Positions 1 through 8,350 of a stretch of DNA of 30,846 nt are shown here, in pieces. The DNA is from an uncultured Ruminococcus sp. (GTDB lineage Bacteria; Bacillota; Clostridia; Oscillospirales; Ruminococcaceae). The translations under genes were made by a program, and so were the position numbers. Every line of letters begins with the position of its first letter. Position 1 is the first letter of the stretch. The notes under the pieces were generated by a model. It had not been told where the DNA came from, did not search any database, and saw nothing but the letters and a program-made list of their open reading frames with translations. The DNA lies in NCBI GenBank assembly GCA_947589205.1, contig CANQCJ010000002.1, positions 1 to 30,846 on the forward strand, written 5' to 3'.

Positions 1-80
1 TGCAGTGAGAATTGCTTTTTATAAGCGACTCCTCCGTCTGCCTAAGGAGGAGTCGCTTATAAAAAGCAATTCTCACTGCA
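1..80. repeat. Perfect 35-bp inverted repeat (fold-back) at the window edge
   Basis: Positions 1-35 are the exact reverse complement of positions 46-80, with a 10-nt loop at 36-45. The right arm encodes a stretch normal for prepilin peptidases (RLPKEES...HC just before the first zinc-type CxxC). The left arm therefore looks like an inverted copy of coding sequence that replaced the true 5' end of the gene. A fold-back starting at base 1 is most simply a chimeric read or contig-end artefact. A real inverted duplication is possible but less likely. Confidence 0.9.
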
Positions 81-787
81 TGACCTGCGGTACGCCGATT
101 TTAAAGCGCGATCTTATCCCGATACTAAGCTGGTGCTTGCTTAAAGGAAAATGCCGCGCCTGCGGCGCGCCGATAAGTCCGCGCTACACCGTCGTCGAAG
201 CGCTCAACGCCGTCGGCTGGGTGCTTATCGCTATGCACTTTGACCTTATGAACGATATTCTTTGGTGCGTGATAAACTGTCTGTTATATTCCGCGCTTAT
301 CGTGGTTTTCTTTATGGACTGGGACACTCAGCTTATTTCAAACTACGTCGTCATCTTCATAGGCGTCCTCGCCGTTATCGAATTTTTACTATGCTCAAAA
401 TTCAGCAGGCTGACCCTCTCCGACCAGCTTATCGGCGCTGCCGCGGCAAGCGCTCCGCTGCTTATCATCTGCCTTGCTTCAAAGGGCAGAGCAATGGGTC
501 TCGGCGACGTTTACCTTATGGCGGCGGCAGGCTTGTTTTTAGGCTATGTGAAGATACTCGTCGCGCTTGCGGTAGGCATCATCACCGGCGCAATAGCCGG
601 GCTTATACTCAAGCACATAAACGGCGAATCTAAATTCGCCTTCGGTCCGTGGCTCTCTGTCGGTATCCTTACCGCCATGATCTTCGGCAATGACCTTGCG
701 TATCTCTATATGTACATAACCGGTCTCGGTGAGCTTATCCACGGCGAAGAGTTCTACGAACCGACCTTCCACTTTGAACATTATTGA
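5..787 (+). CDS. Prepilin peptidase (type IV leader peptidase), 5' end missing
   Basis: Membrane aspartyl protease that cleaves, and in bifunctional members also N-methylates, type IV prepilins. Two CxxC pairs (residues 25/28 and 50/53 of the open frame) form the cytoplasmic zinc-type motif of the bifunctional class. The catalytic aspartates are in FFMDWDTQL (about 104-109) and GLGDVYLM (about 165-172, family GxGDxKL). Several hydrophobic helices follow. The GTG at 5 lies in the fold-back, so the first ten residues are not native. The authentic reading starts near position 35, and the usual first membrane helix with its GSFLNV-like motif (roughly 25-30 residues) is lost. It faces the pilus operon tail to tail and presumably processes its pseudopilins. 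Identity is secure; the 5' boundary is not. Confidence 0.9.
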   Translation: MRIAFYKRLLRLPKEESLIKSNSHCMTCGTPILKRDLIPILSWCLLKGKCRACGAPISPRYTVVEALNAVGWVLIAMHFDLMNDILWCVINCLLYSALIVVFFMDWDTQLISNYVVIFIGVLAVIEFLLCSKFSRLTLSDQLIGAAAASAPLLIICLASKGRAMGLGDVYLMAAAGLFLGYVKILVALAVGIITGAIAGLILKHINGESKFAFGPWLSVGILTAMIFGNDLAYLYMYITGLGELIHGEEFYEPTFHFEHY

Positions 788-815
788 TATTCTTCTCACA
801 TTTCTACATTCGCTC

Positions 816-852
816 AAAAAATCCTCCGAGTTTTCCGCTCGGGGGATTTTTT
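816..852. terminator. Bidirectional intrinsic terminator between prepilin peptidase and pilus operon
   Basis: A 15-bp stem (816-830 with 838-852, one G-T wobble) has a 7-nt loop and is flanked by A6 on the left and T6 on the right. It can terminate the plus-strand prepilin peptidase transcript and, on the other strand, the pilus operon that ends at 898. Confidence 0.85.
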
Positions 853-897
853 CAGCAAGCAACGCTGTTGAACGCTGCTTGTGAAAGAAAGGAGTTG

Positions 898-2493
898 TTA
901 TTCAAGTACTATTCCATATTTTTTTCTAAGCCCATTGATATGATCCTGAGTGAGTGTGCAGCTGTCATAAGCCCATACATCGGGGAATATATCGTTAAGT
1001 GCATATTTGTTACCGCCGATAAATGAGATCGTCCAAGATCCATCTGCCTGCTTAGTTAAAGTTACAGTTGCCTGATTGTATTTATTTCCTATGCTTAGCG
1101 TAGACGAACCATCACCATTATCCTGAGCCGAAACGATTCCTTTATCAGTTTCAGGATCCGGAGCGGGTGTTGAAACTCCATTTGCACTGAAAGATTCAGC
1201 GGGCTGAGGTTCGGACGGGAGGTGAAGTTCATTCGGATTTGAAGTATGCTCTTCGTTGTAAACATAAATATGCTGTCCGTCACTTACGCTGCCGTAATTT
1301 TCCCCGAATAACCACGCATCATTGCCTGCGCTGTTTTTAAAATAAACATTAAATCCTGCATTCGGTTCAATAATCGTTCCGTCCGGATTTTTTAATCCGG
1401 AGAAAGTGATTTGAGCTGTAGAGACTTCCGTACCCGGACTTAAAGTGTTATCATAAAAATTGATAGTATTAGTAGCGTTAACGTATTCGGCATCGCCCGT
1501 GGGTTCGGTCCTATAACTCTGGTAAGCTGTGGTGTCTATCGGCATAAGGAAGTGGATATACACCGTTTTTAACGTAATAACTTCGGGAGCAGGCACCGGA
1601 GTTTCTTCAACAGATTCCGTCGGCGTTGATTCTGTCGACTCTGATTCTGTCGGATCTGATTCTGTCGGATCTGATCCTGCCGAATCAGGAGTGCTTGACG
1701 GGGGTGGTACCTCTGTCGAATCAGTAGGTGCTTCAGCAGGCGGGAGAGTTACCGGGGGAGCGGCAGGAGCAGAGGCGTTTTCAGTAGGATTTGTAAAGAA
1801 GATCCATATAGTGTTATCGCTGTTAGACGGATCGTCATTGTCTACAAAGAAATCTTCTATCTTGATCCACGGCTCCTGATCTACGTTGATCTTAGATTTA
1901 TTTTGAATATTAAGGAATTGGAAAGTCTCCGCATAGTTATAAGGCTTATCCATATCCGGCTCAAAGCCGTCCCTTGCATCGTTAGTTTTCATAGGGTGAC
2001 CATCCATAACTACCGTCATGGATTCTTTTCCCGTTGCCGTCGTTCCCGAGATCGAGAACTGGAAGTCATATTCATCGGTGTTTATCGTTCCCGCGGGGGA
2101 CGCCCATTTCGACTGGTCGTTTATATTTTCAAAGTCGCCGCACCTTACTCTGCCGCGAGCGCCCTTTTTGCTCGATTCGCGCGTCTGATTGCTCAGTACG
2201 ATAAAATCAGTAAAGCCGCGGTTAGAATCTATATCGGCTGACGGTACTTTGTAAGGATCGTCCTCGGGGTTTTTAGTGCAGACCACCTGAACGACGGTCG
2301 CATAACGCAGTCTTCCGTTCAGATAAGTACCAAGCGTTATAGCCGCGTCCTCTTCGCCGCTCTTGTTGGTGATGTTTACATACATCTGGTTAGCCGGATT
2401 CATTATCATTGCAATAGCAGTCGTTATAATGCCCATGAGCATCAGAACTACTATAAGCTCAACAAGCGTAAAGCCTTTTTTCAAATGTTTCAT
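898..2493 (-). CDS. Large type IV pseudopilin with Pro/Ser/Thr repeat linker (PilW-like position)
   Basis: Predicted 531-aa prepilin-like protein. The N-terminus is a class III signal: short basic leader MKHLKKG, cleavage before FTLVEL with Glu at mature position 5, then one hydrophobic helix (to about residue 30). It is far longer than usual pilins (130-200 aa). A globular part (about 35-235) is joined by a Pro/Ser/Thr/Glu-rich linker (about 240-312, containing five-residue PTES-type repeats) to a second domain rich in Asn, Thr and Gly. The start has a strong AAGGAGGT site 7 nt upstream. It is the last gene of the pilus operon, 12 nt after the preceding pseudopilin. The family beyond the N-terminal signal is not recognised. 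A minor pilin displayed at the pilus tip or surface is the likely role (inference). Confidence 0.8.
   Translation of the reverse strand: MKHLKKGFTLVELIVVLMLMGIITTAIAMIMNPANQMYVNITNKSGEEDAAITLGTYLNGRLRYATVVQVVCTKNPEDDPYKVPSADIDSNRGFTDFIVLSNQTRESSKKGARGRVRCGDFENINDQSKWASPAGTINTDEYDFQFSISGTTATGKESMTVVMDGHPMKTNDARDGFEPDMDKPYNYAETFQFLNIQNKSKINVDQEPWIKIEDFFVDNDDPSNSDNTIWIFFTNPTENASAPAAPPVTLPPAEAPTDSTEVPPPSSTPDSAGSDPTESDPTESESTESTPTESVEETPVPAPEVITLKTVYIHFLMPIDTTAYQSYRTEPTGDAEYVNATNTINFYDNTLSPGTEVSTAQITFSGLKNPDGTIIEPNAGFNVYFKNSAGNDAWLFGENYGSVSDGQHIYVYNEEHTSNPNELHLPSEPQPAESFSANGVSTPAPDPETDKGIVSAQDNGDGSSTLSIGNKYNQATVTLTKQADGSWTISFIGGNKYALNDIFPDVWAYDSCTLTQDHINGLRKKYGIVLE
1613..1687. repeat. Five tandem 15-bp units inside the pseudopilin linker
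   Basis: The units begin at 1613, 1628, 1643, 1658 and 1673 and share the pattern GATTCTGTCGGATCT with substitutions, strongest between units 3 and 4. On the coding strand each unit gives five residues of the PTES/STES type. Because 15 is a multiple of three, copy-number change would alter linker length but keep the frame. Confidence 0.85.
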
Positions 2494-2505
2494 TCTGATA
2501 CCTCC

Positions 2506-3318
2506 TTATACCGGCGCGTTGTAGTTAGACGTTATCGTCTTGTCTTCATGTATAGTGAACGCAAGATGTCCCGTAGCTGAAGCAGCAAGAAGATCGTTTC
2601 TGACTATCTCAGTATACTCGAAAGCAAATCCGTCTACATTAAACTCGATCGTCATGTAAGAACCGTTTGATGAAAAATTAGTATCACCCTCGTTGTTGAA
2701 GCCGATGATGAAGCCCTGCGGAGAAGCTGTGGTCGGATTGCCGGACTCGTCAGCCTCCGTCTCAAACTCATCAGCCTCGCCTACGCCGAGTATAGAATGT
2801 CTGTACAGATTTGACGAATGCTTGTAGGGGTTATTATTAATATCGCCCTCATAGATCGCTCCGCCTGTTGTTTTGATCGTTATGTCTACCGAGCTAGCCG
2901 ATTCGTTTACTATACTTATCTTATATTGCTGTTTGTCCTTGTCGAAGGTACAGTCGGTCGCGCCGAGAGGCACGCTTGAAAAGGTTTTCAGCTCAAAGTT
3001 GAAATCACTTCCGTTTTGTGCCGATTTTACCGCGTTGTACTCGGTGATGTTGCTCAGCTCAAACAGCGTGCCGCCGTCAGGCTTTGTAAAAACTGCCTTA
3101 TGGCTGCCATAAGCGCCATTATATACCTCAACTCCCGCAGCAGATGCTCTTTCAACTGCCTCCTGCTGAAGCGTCAGCTCATAGTCTCGGCGGATATTTC
3201 TCGTATTGTATTTTATTGCGGCGGAGAACGCCATCGTTATAGCAAGCGTCATTGTTGCGAAAACAGCTAACGCTACTACGACCTCGACAAGCGTCATGCC
3301 GTTATTGTTTTTCTTCAC
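2506..3318 (-). CDS. Type IV pseudopilin (minor pilin)
   Basis: Predicted 270-aa protein with a class III prepilin signal: leader MKKNNNG, then MTLVEVVVALAVFA with Glu at mature position 5, followed by a hydrophobic alpha-1 helix. The remainder (about residues 45-270) is a Ser/Asn/Gly-rich extracellular domain that I do not recognise. The start is GTG, preceded by AAGGAGGT at a spacing of 8 nt. The gene begins 18 nt after the stop of the upstream PilX-like gene and precedes a second large pseudopilin, so the three are co-transcribed. The position and signal resemble minor pilins of the PilV/PilW or GspI/GspJ type that prime pilus assembly. Assignment to one subclass is not supported by sequence alone. 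Confidence 0.85.
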   Translation of the reverse strand: MKKNNNGMTLVEVVVALAVFATMTLAITMAFSAAIKYNTRNIRRDYELTLQQEAVERASAAGVEVYNGAYGSHKAVFTKPDGGTLFELSNITEYNAVKSAQNGSDFNFELKTFSSVPLGATDCTFDKDKQQYKISIVNESASSVDITIKTTGGAIYEGDINNNPYKHSSNLYRHSILGVGEADEFETEADESGNPTTASPQGFIIGFNNEGDTNFSSNGSYMTIEFNVDGFAFEYTEIVRNDLLAASATGHLAFTIHEDKTITSNYNAPV

Positions 3319-3336
3319 GAGTTATAACCTCCTTCA

Positions 3337-5931
3337 TCAATACTCATAGTATTGTATGGTAAGCTCGCCCTCAGAATCATCAGATGCGTTTTTAGCTTTT
3401 ACATGATTCAGAACAGAGCCTTCAGCTTCTCTGACTTCCTGGATCATACCGGACTTTATATCGTTAGGGCATTTAAAGGATCTGCAGTTTACCTTTCCAA
3501 ACCATATCGTATTCGAGCCAATAAACTCTACATCGGCATTAGGTCCGTAAAGTAAAGATTCGATAACTATAGGACCGTTACCGGATTTGAATATATATTT
3601 TGAATTGTCGGGAAGAAGTATCATAGAGTAGTTTTGAATGCCGCTATCGGTAAAGCATTTACCATATTCGGTTTTCTCACCACTGTTTTCAAAATCGTTT
3701 TCGGTAGGTTCTTCAAAAAGCTGAGGTATCGACAGTCCGCTGTGCATTTTTAATATCGGAGCAGTATCAGCTATTATCATTTTTTGGTTATTGCGTTGGT
3801 ATATATTAATAATCGGATTATCGTCCGCAGCCGGCACGGTATAGTGATATTTATTGACTGCATCTTCGGGTTTAAGATAATAGCATTTATTAAGATCATT
3901 AGGATCGTAGAACATAAAGTATACATAATGCGTTTGACCATCGGGTACTTCGGATCTGTCTATTCTGTACTTGGCATAGTTTAAGTCATCACCGATCGGC
4001 AGACAGATAACTATATCACTGTCGGTAAGTTTTATATAATATTTATGAGTAGTATCACCGGTTACTTCATCAGGTGTAAGTCTTACACTCTTTTTGACGA
4101 TCTTTATAGTATTATCGCCGTCATAATCCTCAGCCACACCGGAGGTAGCAAGAGTATTGCCCATAGCCTCCGCGTATTTATCGGAGATCTCCATAGCTGC
4201 TTCTTTAAGGTCAACTACGGTTCCGTCTTCCTTGGTCATTGTCGCATCATAAGCAGAATCGTGGAACATCTGGTTAGGAGATGATTCCTTATACATATTA
4301 AGACCTTTTCTCTTTGAATCGGTTACATTCTGTGCGGGATCATATCCGTCCTCGGGAAGCTTATTTCTCTGCTTGTTCGGATTAATGCTTGTGCCATACT
4401 TTTCCGTATCAGCTCTCTGTGCTCCGGTCTCAGGGTCGATTCCACTGACCTTTATAAAATCGTTGGGGAATGTTCTTCCGTTAAGATCGCTCGACGGTGT
4501 TATATCGACTATTTTTCCGCCTGATATTTGAGCAACGCCGGTCGTTTCAACAACGCTGCCGCTATTCTTGCCATAGTAAATTTTTCCTTTTACATAAAGA
4601 CTTCCGGTAACGGTTATACTTGAATTTAAAAGATAAAGGTCTCCCTCAATATAGCAGTCGCCGTGAATGATAGGTCCGGAATTATTGCCGATATCAATTA
4701 CAACGTCACCGTTCTGGAAATAAGGCTGGTCTCCGGTGTAAGAGTAGAAATTTCCATAAAATCCGAAATTATCATCAGTACATCCGCCGCCGCCCTGCAT
4801 AATGAAAGGCGAATCTTTAAAACCTTCATATATTACAGCTTTCTCATCATTATTAGTATTTCCGTTTATTGAATAGGGGATCTCGCCGAAATAAGCTCCG
4901 TGTGAATACATATCTATCGGGCGTCCCTCTGAACCTATTTTTAAGGTATTCATAGAAAGCAGCAATTTTTTCTTAGCATAAACATAACCGTCTTTGTTTG
5001 ACAGCTCTGATTTGTTATACTCCTCAACATTGGCATAATCGTCGCTGTTTTTTCTGTATATATTGGTCTTACCTACCGTTGTCTGTATCTTTGTATTATT
5101 GTTAGCAGACGAGATATAACCATCGACTGTCAGAGTAGGTGCCTGCTGGAAGTAATCTGTATCATGATAGTAGTAACGATCCTGCAGCGGATCAGTAGGA
5201 TCTATTTCATTTACATCCTTCGCAAAGTTTTTATTGGTAACATCGTTCATCGACGCACCGGTGGTATTAAAAAGGAAATTATATTCCGAGTAGATATGAC
5301 TGCGGTATTTTCCACCGTTAGTAACGCCGATCCAAGAATAAGTCGCACTCGGATCTTTTTCGAGATAGATGTCGCCATCGACCGGCGATGCAATACCGGA
5401 AATAAGATTACCGCCGGAATTAGCAGAAAGCGTATTTGACGGTATGTTCGTCAAAATGGGGGTCTTTTTAAAGCAAATGCTTGCTGTTTCTGTTTTTCTT
5501 CCAAAGGTGCAGGTCGATTTGACCTTGATATAAGAGCCTTGCTTGTAAAGGTTTAAGGAAACATCGCCGTAATTGCTTTCAAAATCAGTGTCTCCCTCCA
5601 TAGAGATACCGATAACATATGGATTCGTCTCATTATGACCCTCCGCAAGCGCAGCAAGATCGTCATAAAATTCCTTGCCGGTCGGAGGGATCAGATCGCC
5701 GTCTGCGTTTTCAACTCCGTCGCTTTTAGGCACATAGTGACCCATAAACTCCGTCAGGACCTTTTCGGCGGTAACCTTCGCCTGAGTTTTCTGAACGTTT
5801 TGATTTGATGCCTGCATCGTGGCATTTACAGTAGCGAGCGTCATGGTAGCCAGCGCCATGCACACGAGGGTCATGCAGACAACTGCGAGCAGAACCGAGC
5901 CCTGCCGGTTGCTGCCGAACTTTTTCTTCAT
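3337..5931 (-). CDS. Giant PilX-like pilus assembly protein (864 aa), possible tip protein
   Basis: The N-terminus has a basic stretch (MKKKFGSNRQG) followed by one long hydrophobic helix (about residues 12-38), as in PilX_N proteins, but without the FTLVE signal. The large extracellular part is rich in Asn, Asp, Gly and Tyr. It includes an apparent beta-repeat stretch (IIHGDCYIEGDLYLLN, then VTGSLYVKGKIYYG) that resembles bactofilin-like or beta-helix rungs. Near the C-terminus LLYGPNADVEFIGSNTIWFG resembles the APNA..V...G motif in pilus-associated beta-helix domains. The ATG at 5931 is preferred over the in-frame GTG at 5940 because GGAAAGGTGG lies 6 nt upstream of it. It is the first of three pilin-like genes. 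A tip adhesin or pilus-priming subunit is inferred. The size is far above PilX proteins (about 200 aa) and nearer PilY1-sized tip proteins. Confidence 0.7.
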   Translation of the reverse strand: MKKKFGSNRQGSVLLAVVCMTLVCMALATMTLATVNATMQASNQNVQKTQAKVTAEKVLTEFMGHYVPKSDGVENADGDLIPPTGKEFYDDLAALAEGHNETNPYVIGISMEGDTDFESNYGDVSLNLYKQGSYIKVKSTCTFGRKTETASICFKKTPILTNIPSNTLSANSGGNLISGIASPVDGDIYLEKDPSATYSWIGVTNGGKYRSHIYSEYNFLFNTTGASMNDVTNKNFAKDVNEIDPTDPLQDRYYYHDTDYFQQAPTLTVDGYISSANNNTKIQTTVGKTNIYRKNSDDYANVEEYNKSELSNKDGYVYAKKKLLLSMNTLKIGSEGRPIDMYSHGAYFGEIPYSINGNTNNDEKAVIYEGFKDSPFIMQGGGGCTDDNFGFYGNFYSYTGDQPYFQNGDVVIDIGNNSGPIIHGDCYIEGDLYLLNSSITVTGSLYVKGKIYYGKNSGSVVETTGVAQISGGKIVDITPSSDLNGRTFPNDFIKVSGIDPETGAQRADTEKYGTSINPNKQRNKLPEDGYDPAQNVTDSKRKGLNMYKESSPNQMFHDSAYDATMTKEDGTVVDLKEAAMEISDKYAEAMGNTLATSGVAEDYDGDNTIKIVKKSVRLTPDEVTGDTTHKYYIKLTDSDIVICLPIGDDLNYAKYRIDRSEVPDGQTHYVYFMFYDPNDLNKCYYLKPEDAVNKYHYTVPAADDNPIINIYQRNNQKMIIADTAPILKMHSGLSIPQLFEEPTENDFENSGEKTEYGKCFTDSGIQNYSMILLPDNSKYIFKSGNGPIVIESLLYGPNADVEFIGSNTIWFGKVNCRSFKCPNDIKSGMIQEVREAEGSVLNHVKAKNASDDSEGELTIQYYEY

Positions 5932-5975
5932 AAAAACCACCTTTCCAAAATTTCAGTAAATATTTTTAATCAATT

Positions 5976-6007
5976 CATAACGCGTTATGGTGCATAAGCA
6001 CCATAAC
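5976..6007. repeat. Mutually exclusive hairpins in the pilO/PilX-like intergenic gap
   Basis: A perfect 10-bp stem (5984-5993 with 5998-6007, loop of four) overlaps a 14-bp perfect palindrome CATAACGCGTTATG (5976-5989). Both cannot form at once. The hairpin lies in the 93-nt gap between pilO and the PilX-like gene. No T-tract follows on the operon strand, so it is not a classical terminator. RNA processing or partial attenuation is possible. Confidence 0.7.
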
Positions 6008-6024
6008 TACGATTTTTATTGCTA

Positions 6025-6777
6025 TCACTCAGCCGCAGTGTCGTTTGCCGCTTCAGCAGCAGCGGCATCTATGGCAGCCTCATACTCTTCTAAGCTCAAC
6101 ATTTCGCGAGCCATTATGAAGTCGAGGGTCATGCTTCCTTCTAACTCGGTGTCGTCATTGTTTTCGCCGATGTCTGAGATAGAAAGATCGTTTACGACAA
6201 GACTTCTATGAGAATTTGTGTTAAGGTTGTCGAGGAAGGTAAGCAGATCAGCTTTCCTCGCATTGAACGTAAATTGCATCGTATAATTGTTGAGCGCTCC
6301 TATCTGGACCTGGTCAACAGTCTGTTCGGCGTTGGGATCGGTTCCGAGCGAATCGAGCATATTGTCAAGATCTGTGCTGCTTGAATAAGGATTGAAAACA
6401 TATCTCGGTATAGATATTGATGATATTTGTGTGATTGCGAGATTAAGGTTGTTGATCTCCTGACCTGCCTGATCCTTGTTTACGTCAAACTGAGTCTGTA
6501 CTTCAGTCATAGCCTGATGCTGAAGCATTCTCGGATAGAATATAGACGCGACGTCTTGGGATTTTGCATAAGCGGCGTCTACCTCATCGGGGAGATTCTT
6601 TTCGTCCTCCACCTGCTGTGAAAGATCGGTAAGCTCCATCTCTTTGGAATCGAGCGTTTCACTCGCAGTGTTTACAGCTTCGATCGCAGGCTTGATGAAA
6701 ACTACTATACCTACTACCCAGATCAATACTACAAGTACGCCTATGAGGATCAATTTATCACGCTGATTAAGTTTCAT
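6025..6777 (-). CDS. pilO: PilO-like type IV pilus inner-membrane alignment protein
   Basis: Predicted 250-aa bitopic protein: short cytoplasmic N-terminus (MKLNQRDK), one membrane helix (about residues 9-29), a coiled-coil-like stretch (about 35-75, Glu/Lys/Leu-rich), then a periplasmic or extracytoplasmic domain of PilO/GspM type, with an Ala/Glu-rich C-terminal tail. PilO pairs with PilN and links the cytoplasmic PilM ring to the outer parts of the machine. The gene starts 2 nt after the stop of the pilM-pilN fusion, so translation is probably coupled. Assignment rests on topology, length and operon position more than on residue motifs. Confidence 0.75.
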   Translation of the reverse strand: MKLNQRDKLILIGVLVVLIWVVGIVVFIKPAIEAVNTASETLDSKEMELTDLSQQVEDEKNLPDEVDAAYAKSQDVASIFYPRMLQHQAMTEVQTQFDVNKDQAGQEINNLNLAITQISSISIPRYVFNPYSSSTDLDNMLDSLGTDPNAEQTVDQVQIGALNNYTMQFTFNARKADLLTFLDNLNTNSHRSLVVNDLSISDIGENNDDTELEGSMTLDFIMAREMLSLEEYEAAIDAAAAEAANDTAAE

Positions 6778-6779
6778 TA

Positions 6780-8300
6780 TTATTCAGCCCCCTCTTCTTC
6801 AGTATTAGTCTCGACCGGAACGTCCTTGAGATAAAGCGTTATCGAAGCTATAGTAACAGGATTTCCGTCTTCTCCGGTTCCGGTATATCCGCTGTAGGTA
6901 ACGTCTGCGAAGTATCCCTGATCTATTATCGTCTTGATGAAATCATTCGCGCTCTGACGTTCGGGAAGCTGGATATTTGTGAGAACGACCGAGCCGTCGC
7001 CTCTTGAGTAGCTCATACTCCTGTAGGTGAGAGGATCTCCCGTCTCGGGATCTACAAGATTTTCCTCGATCTTATCGAATATCTCTTTCTTGATTATCGG
7101 CAGGGCGTTGAGATTGTCCTTACAGTCAGTGACATAATCGGTATATTCGTTTGCGACTAACAGATAATCGTGCAGCTTCTGGTTTTTCGCAAGTATCTCT
7201 TTGCACTCGTCTATCTTTGCCTGTGTCGCGGCTATATCCTTTTGTATGCTGCTCTCGCGCAGATTAGCTATAAGCGTTACCGCGCCGATAAGAAGTACCG
7301 AGACCGCTACCGCAACGCCGGCGGTGATAAGTATACCCGTAGAAGCTCCGCTCGACTTACCGGTCGCCGCGTCTACCTCGAGGAGGTTGATACGCTCTGT
7401 CTGCTTGTTTTTCTTGAAGAGCGCGCCGATAGCGTTGGCGAAGATAGAGAACTCAAAGTTTTCATATCCGGAGATCTGCTGCGGAACGCTCAGCGCCGAA
7501 GCCTTAACGTCGAGAGAATCGAGAGCGTCGACAAGCTTCATGTAGTCGCTGATCTTACCGTAAAGAACGACGTTTTCGAGTCCGTGTCCGCCTCTCGCCT
7601 TGTTGAACTGCTCCATACGGAAGATGTTCTCGCTTAAAGCCTCTGTAAGGTATTCTTCCGATTCGTAGTCCTCCTGCGAAATAGGCTCATATCTTGCAAA
7701 CGCCATCTGTCCGTTTTCAAAAAGGATAAGTCCCAAGAAGTTGTCGTCTACCTGGCAGACAAGCAGCGGCATCTTATCGAGATTGGTCTTGTCGGCAAGC
7801 ACTATTCTCGAAATGGAGTTACAGCTTATATTTACCGAACGCAGGCTTATCGACATTATAGCGAACAGCTTTCTGTAGGCTTCGACTATATTTGAAGGGC
7901 AGGCGGTAGCGAGTACCTTTACCGAACCGGGATTATCCTCTCCGGCTTCGCCTACTATAGTATATGAAATAGAGTAGTCGTCGGTAATACCCATTTCCTG
8001 CTGCATCTGGTTCTGGACCATATTAAGGAAGTCGTTTCCCTTCGCCTTGGGAACAACAAGCTCTTTGAAAACTATGTTGCTCGAAGAAAACGTTACGACC
8101 GCTTCCTTATCCATCATAAGCTCGGCTTTTAGGTTTGTGAGCAGCAGATCCGAGAGTCCGGAAAGGTTTAGCACCTCTCCGTTCATTATCATATCCTCGG
8201 GGATCTCAACGCTCAAGGATTTTTCGATCCTTATCTTGTTAGAGGAGTTGTCTCCCTTAACAATATTGACTTGTCTGTCAGTAATATCAAACGAAAGCAT
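6780..8300 (-). CDS. PilM-PilN fusion protein of the type IV pilus
   Basis: Predicted 506-aa protein that joins two pilus components. Residues 1 to about 300 look like PilM, the actin-fold cytoplasmic protein (N-terminal MLSFDITDRQVNIVKG; SALSVPQQ then a C-terminal lobe). Residue 303 onward looks like PilN: the short RINLLE corresponds to the conserved RINLLP that opens PilN, then one membrane helix (about 322-346), a coiled coil (about 350-375) and a C-terminal alpha/beta domain. In most species PilN docks on PilM through that peptide; here the two are covalently joined. GAGGTGAAGGA precedes the start. The gene lies between pilC and pilO, the normal pilM-pilN slot. No stop or frame break is seen at the join. 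Confidence 0.82.
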   Translation of the reverse strand: MLSFDITDRQVNIVKGDNSSNKIRIEKSLSVEIPEDMIMNGEVLNLSGLSDLLLTNLKAELMMDKEAVVTFSSSNIVFKELVVPKAKGNDFLNMVQNQMQQEMGITDDYSISYTIVGEAGEDNPGSVKVLATACPSNIVEAYRKLFAIMSISLRSVNISCNSISRIVLADKTNLDKMPLLVCQVDDNFLGLILFENGQMAFARYEPISQEDYESEEYLTEALSENIFRMEQFNKARGGHGLENVVLYGKISDYMKLVDALDSLDVKASALSVPQQISGYENFEFSIFANAIGALFKKNKQTERINLLEVDAATGKSSGASTGILITAGVAVAVSVLLIGAVTLIANLRESSIQKDIAATQAKIDECKEILAKNQKLHDYLLVANEYTDYVTDCKDNLNALPIIKKEIFDKIEENLVDPETGDPLTYRSMSYSRGDGSVVLTNIQLPERQSANDFIKTIIDQGYFADVTYSGYTGTGEDGNPVTIASITLYLKDVPVETNTEEEGAE

Positions 8301-8350
8301 TTATTCCTTCACCTCAACTGTAAATTATTTTTTGTGGTAATTTTTCGTCC

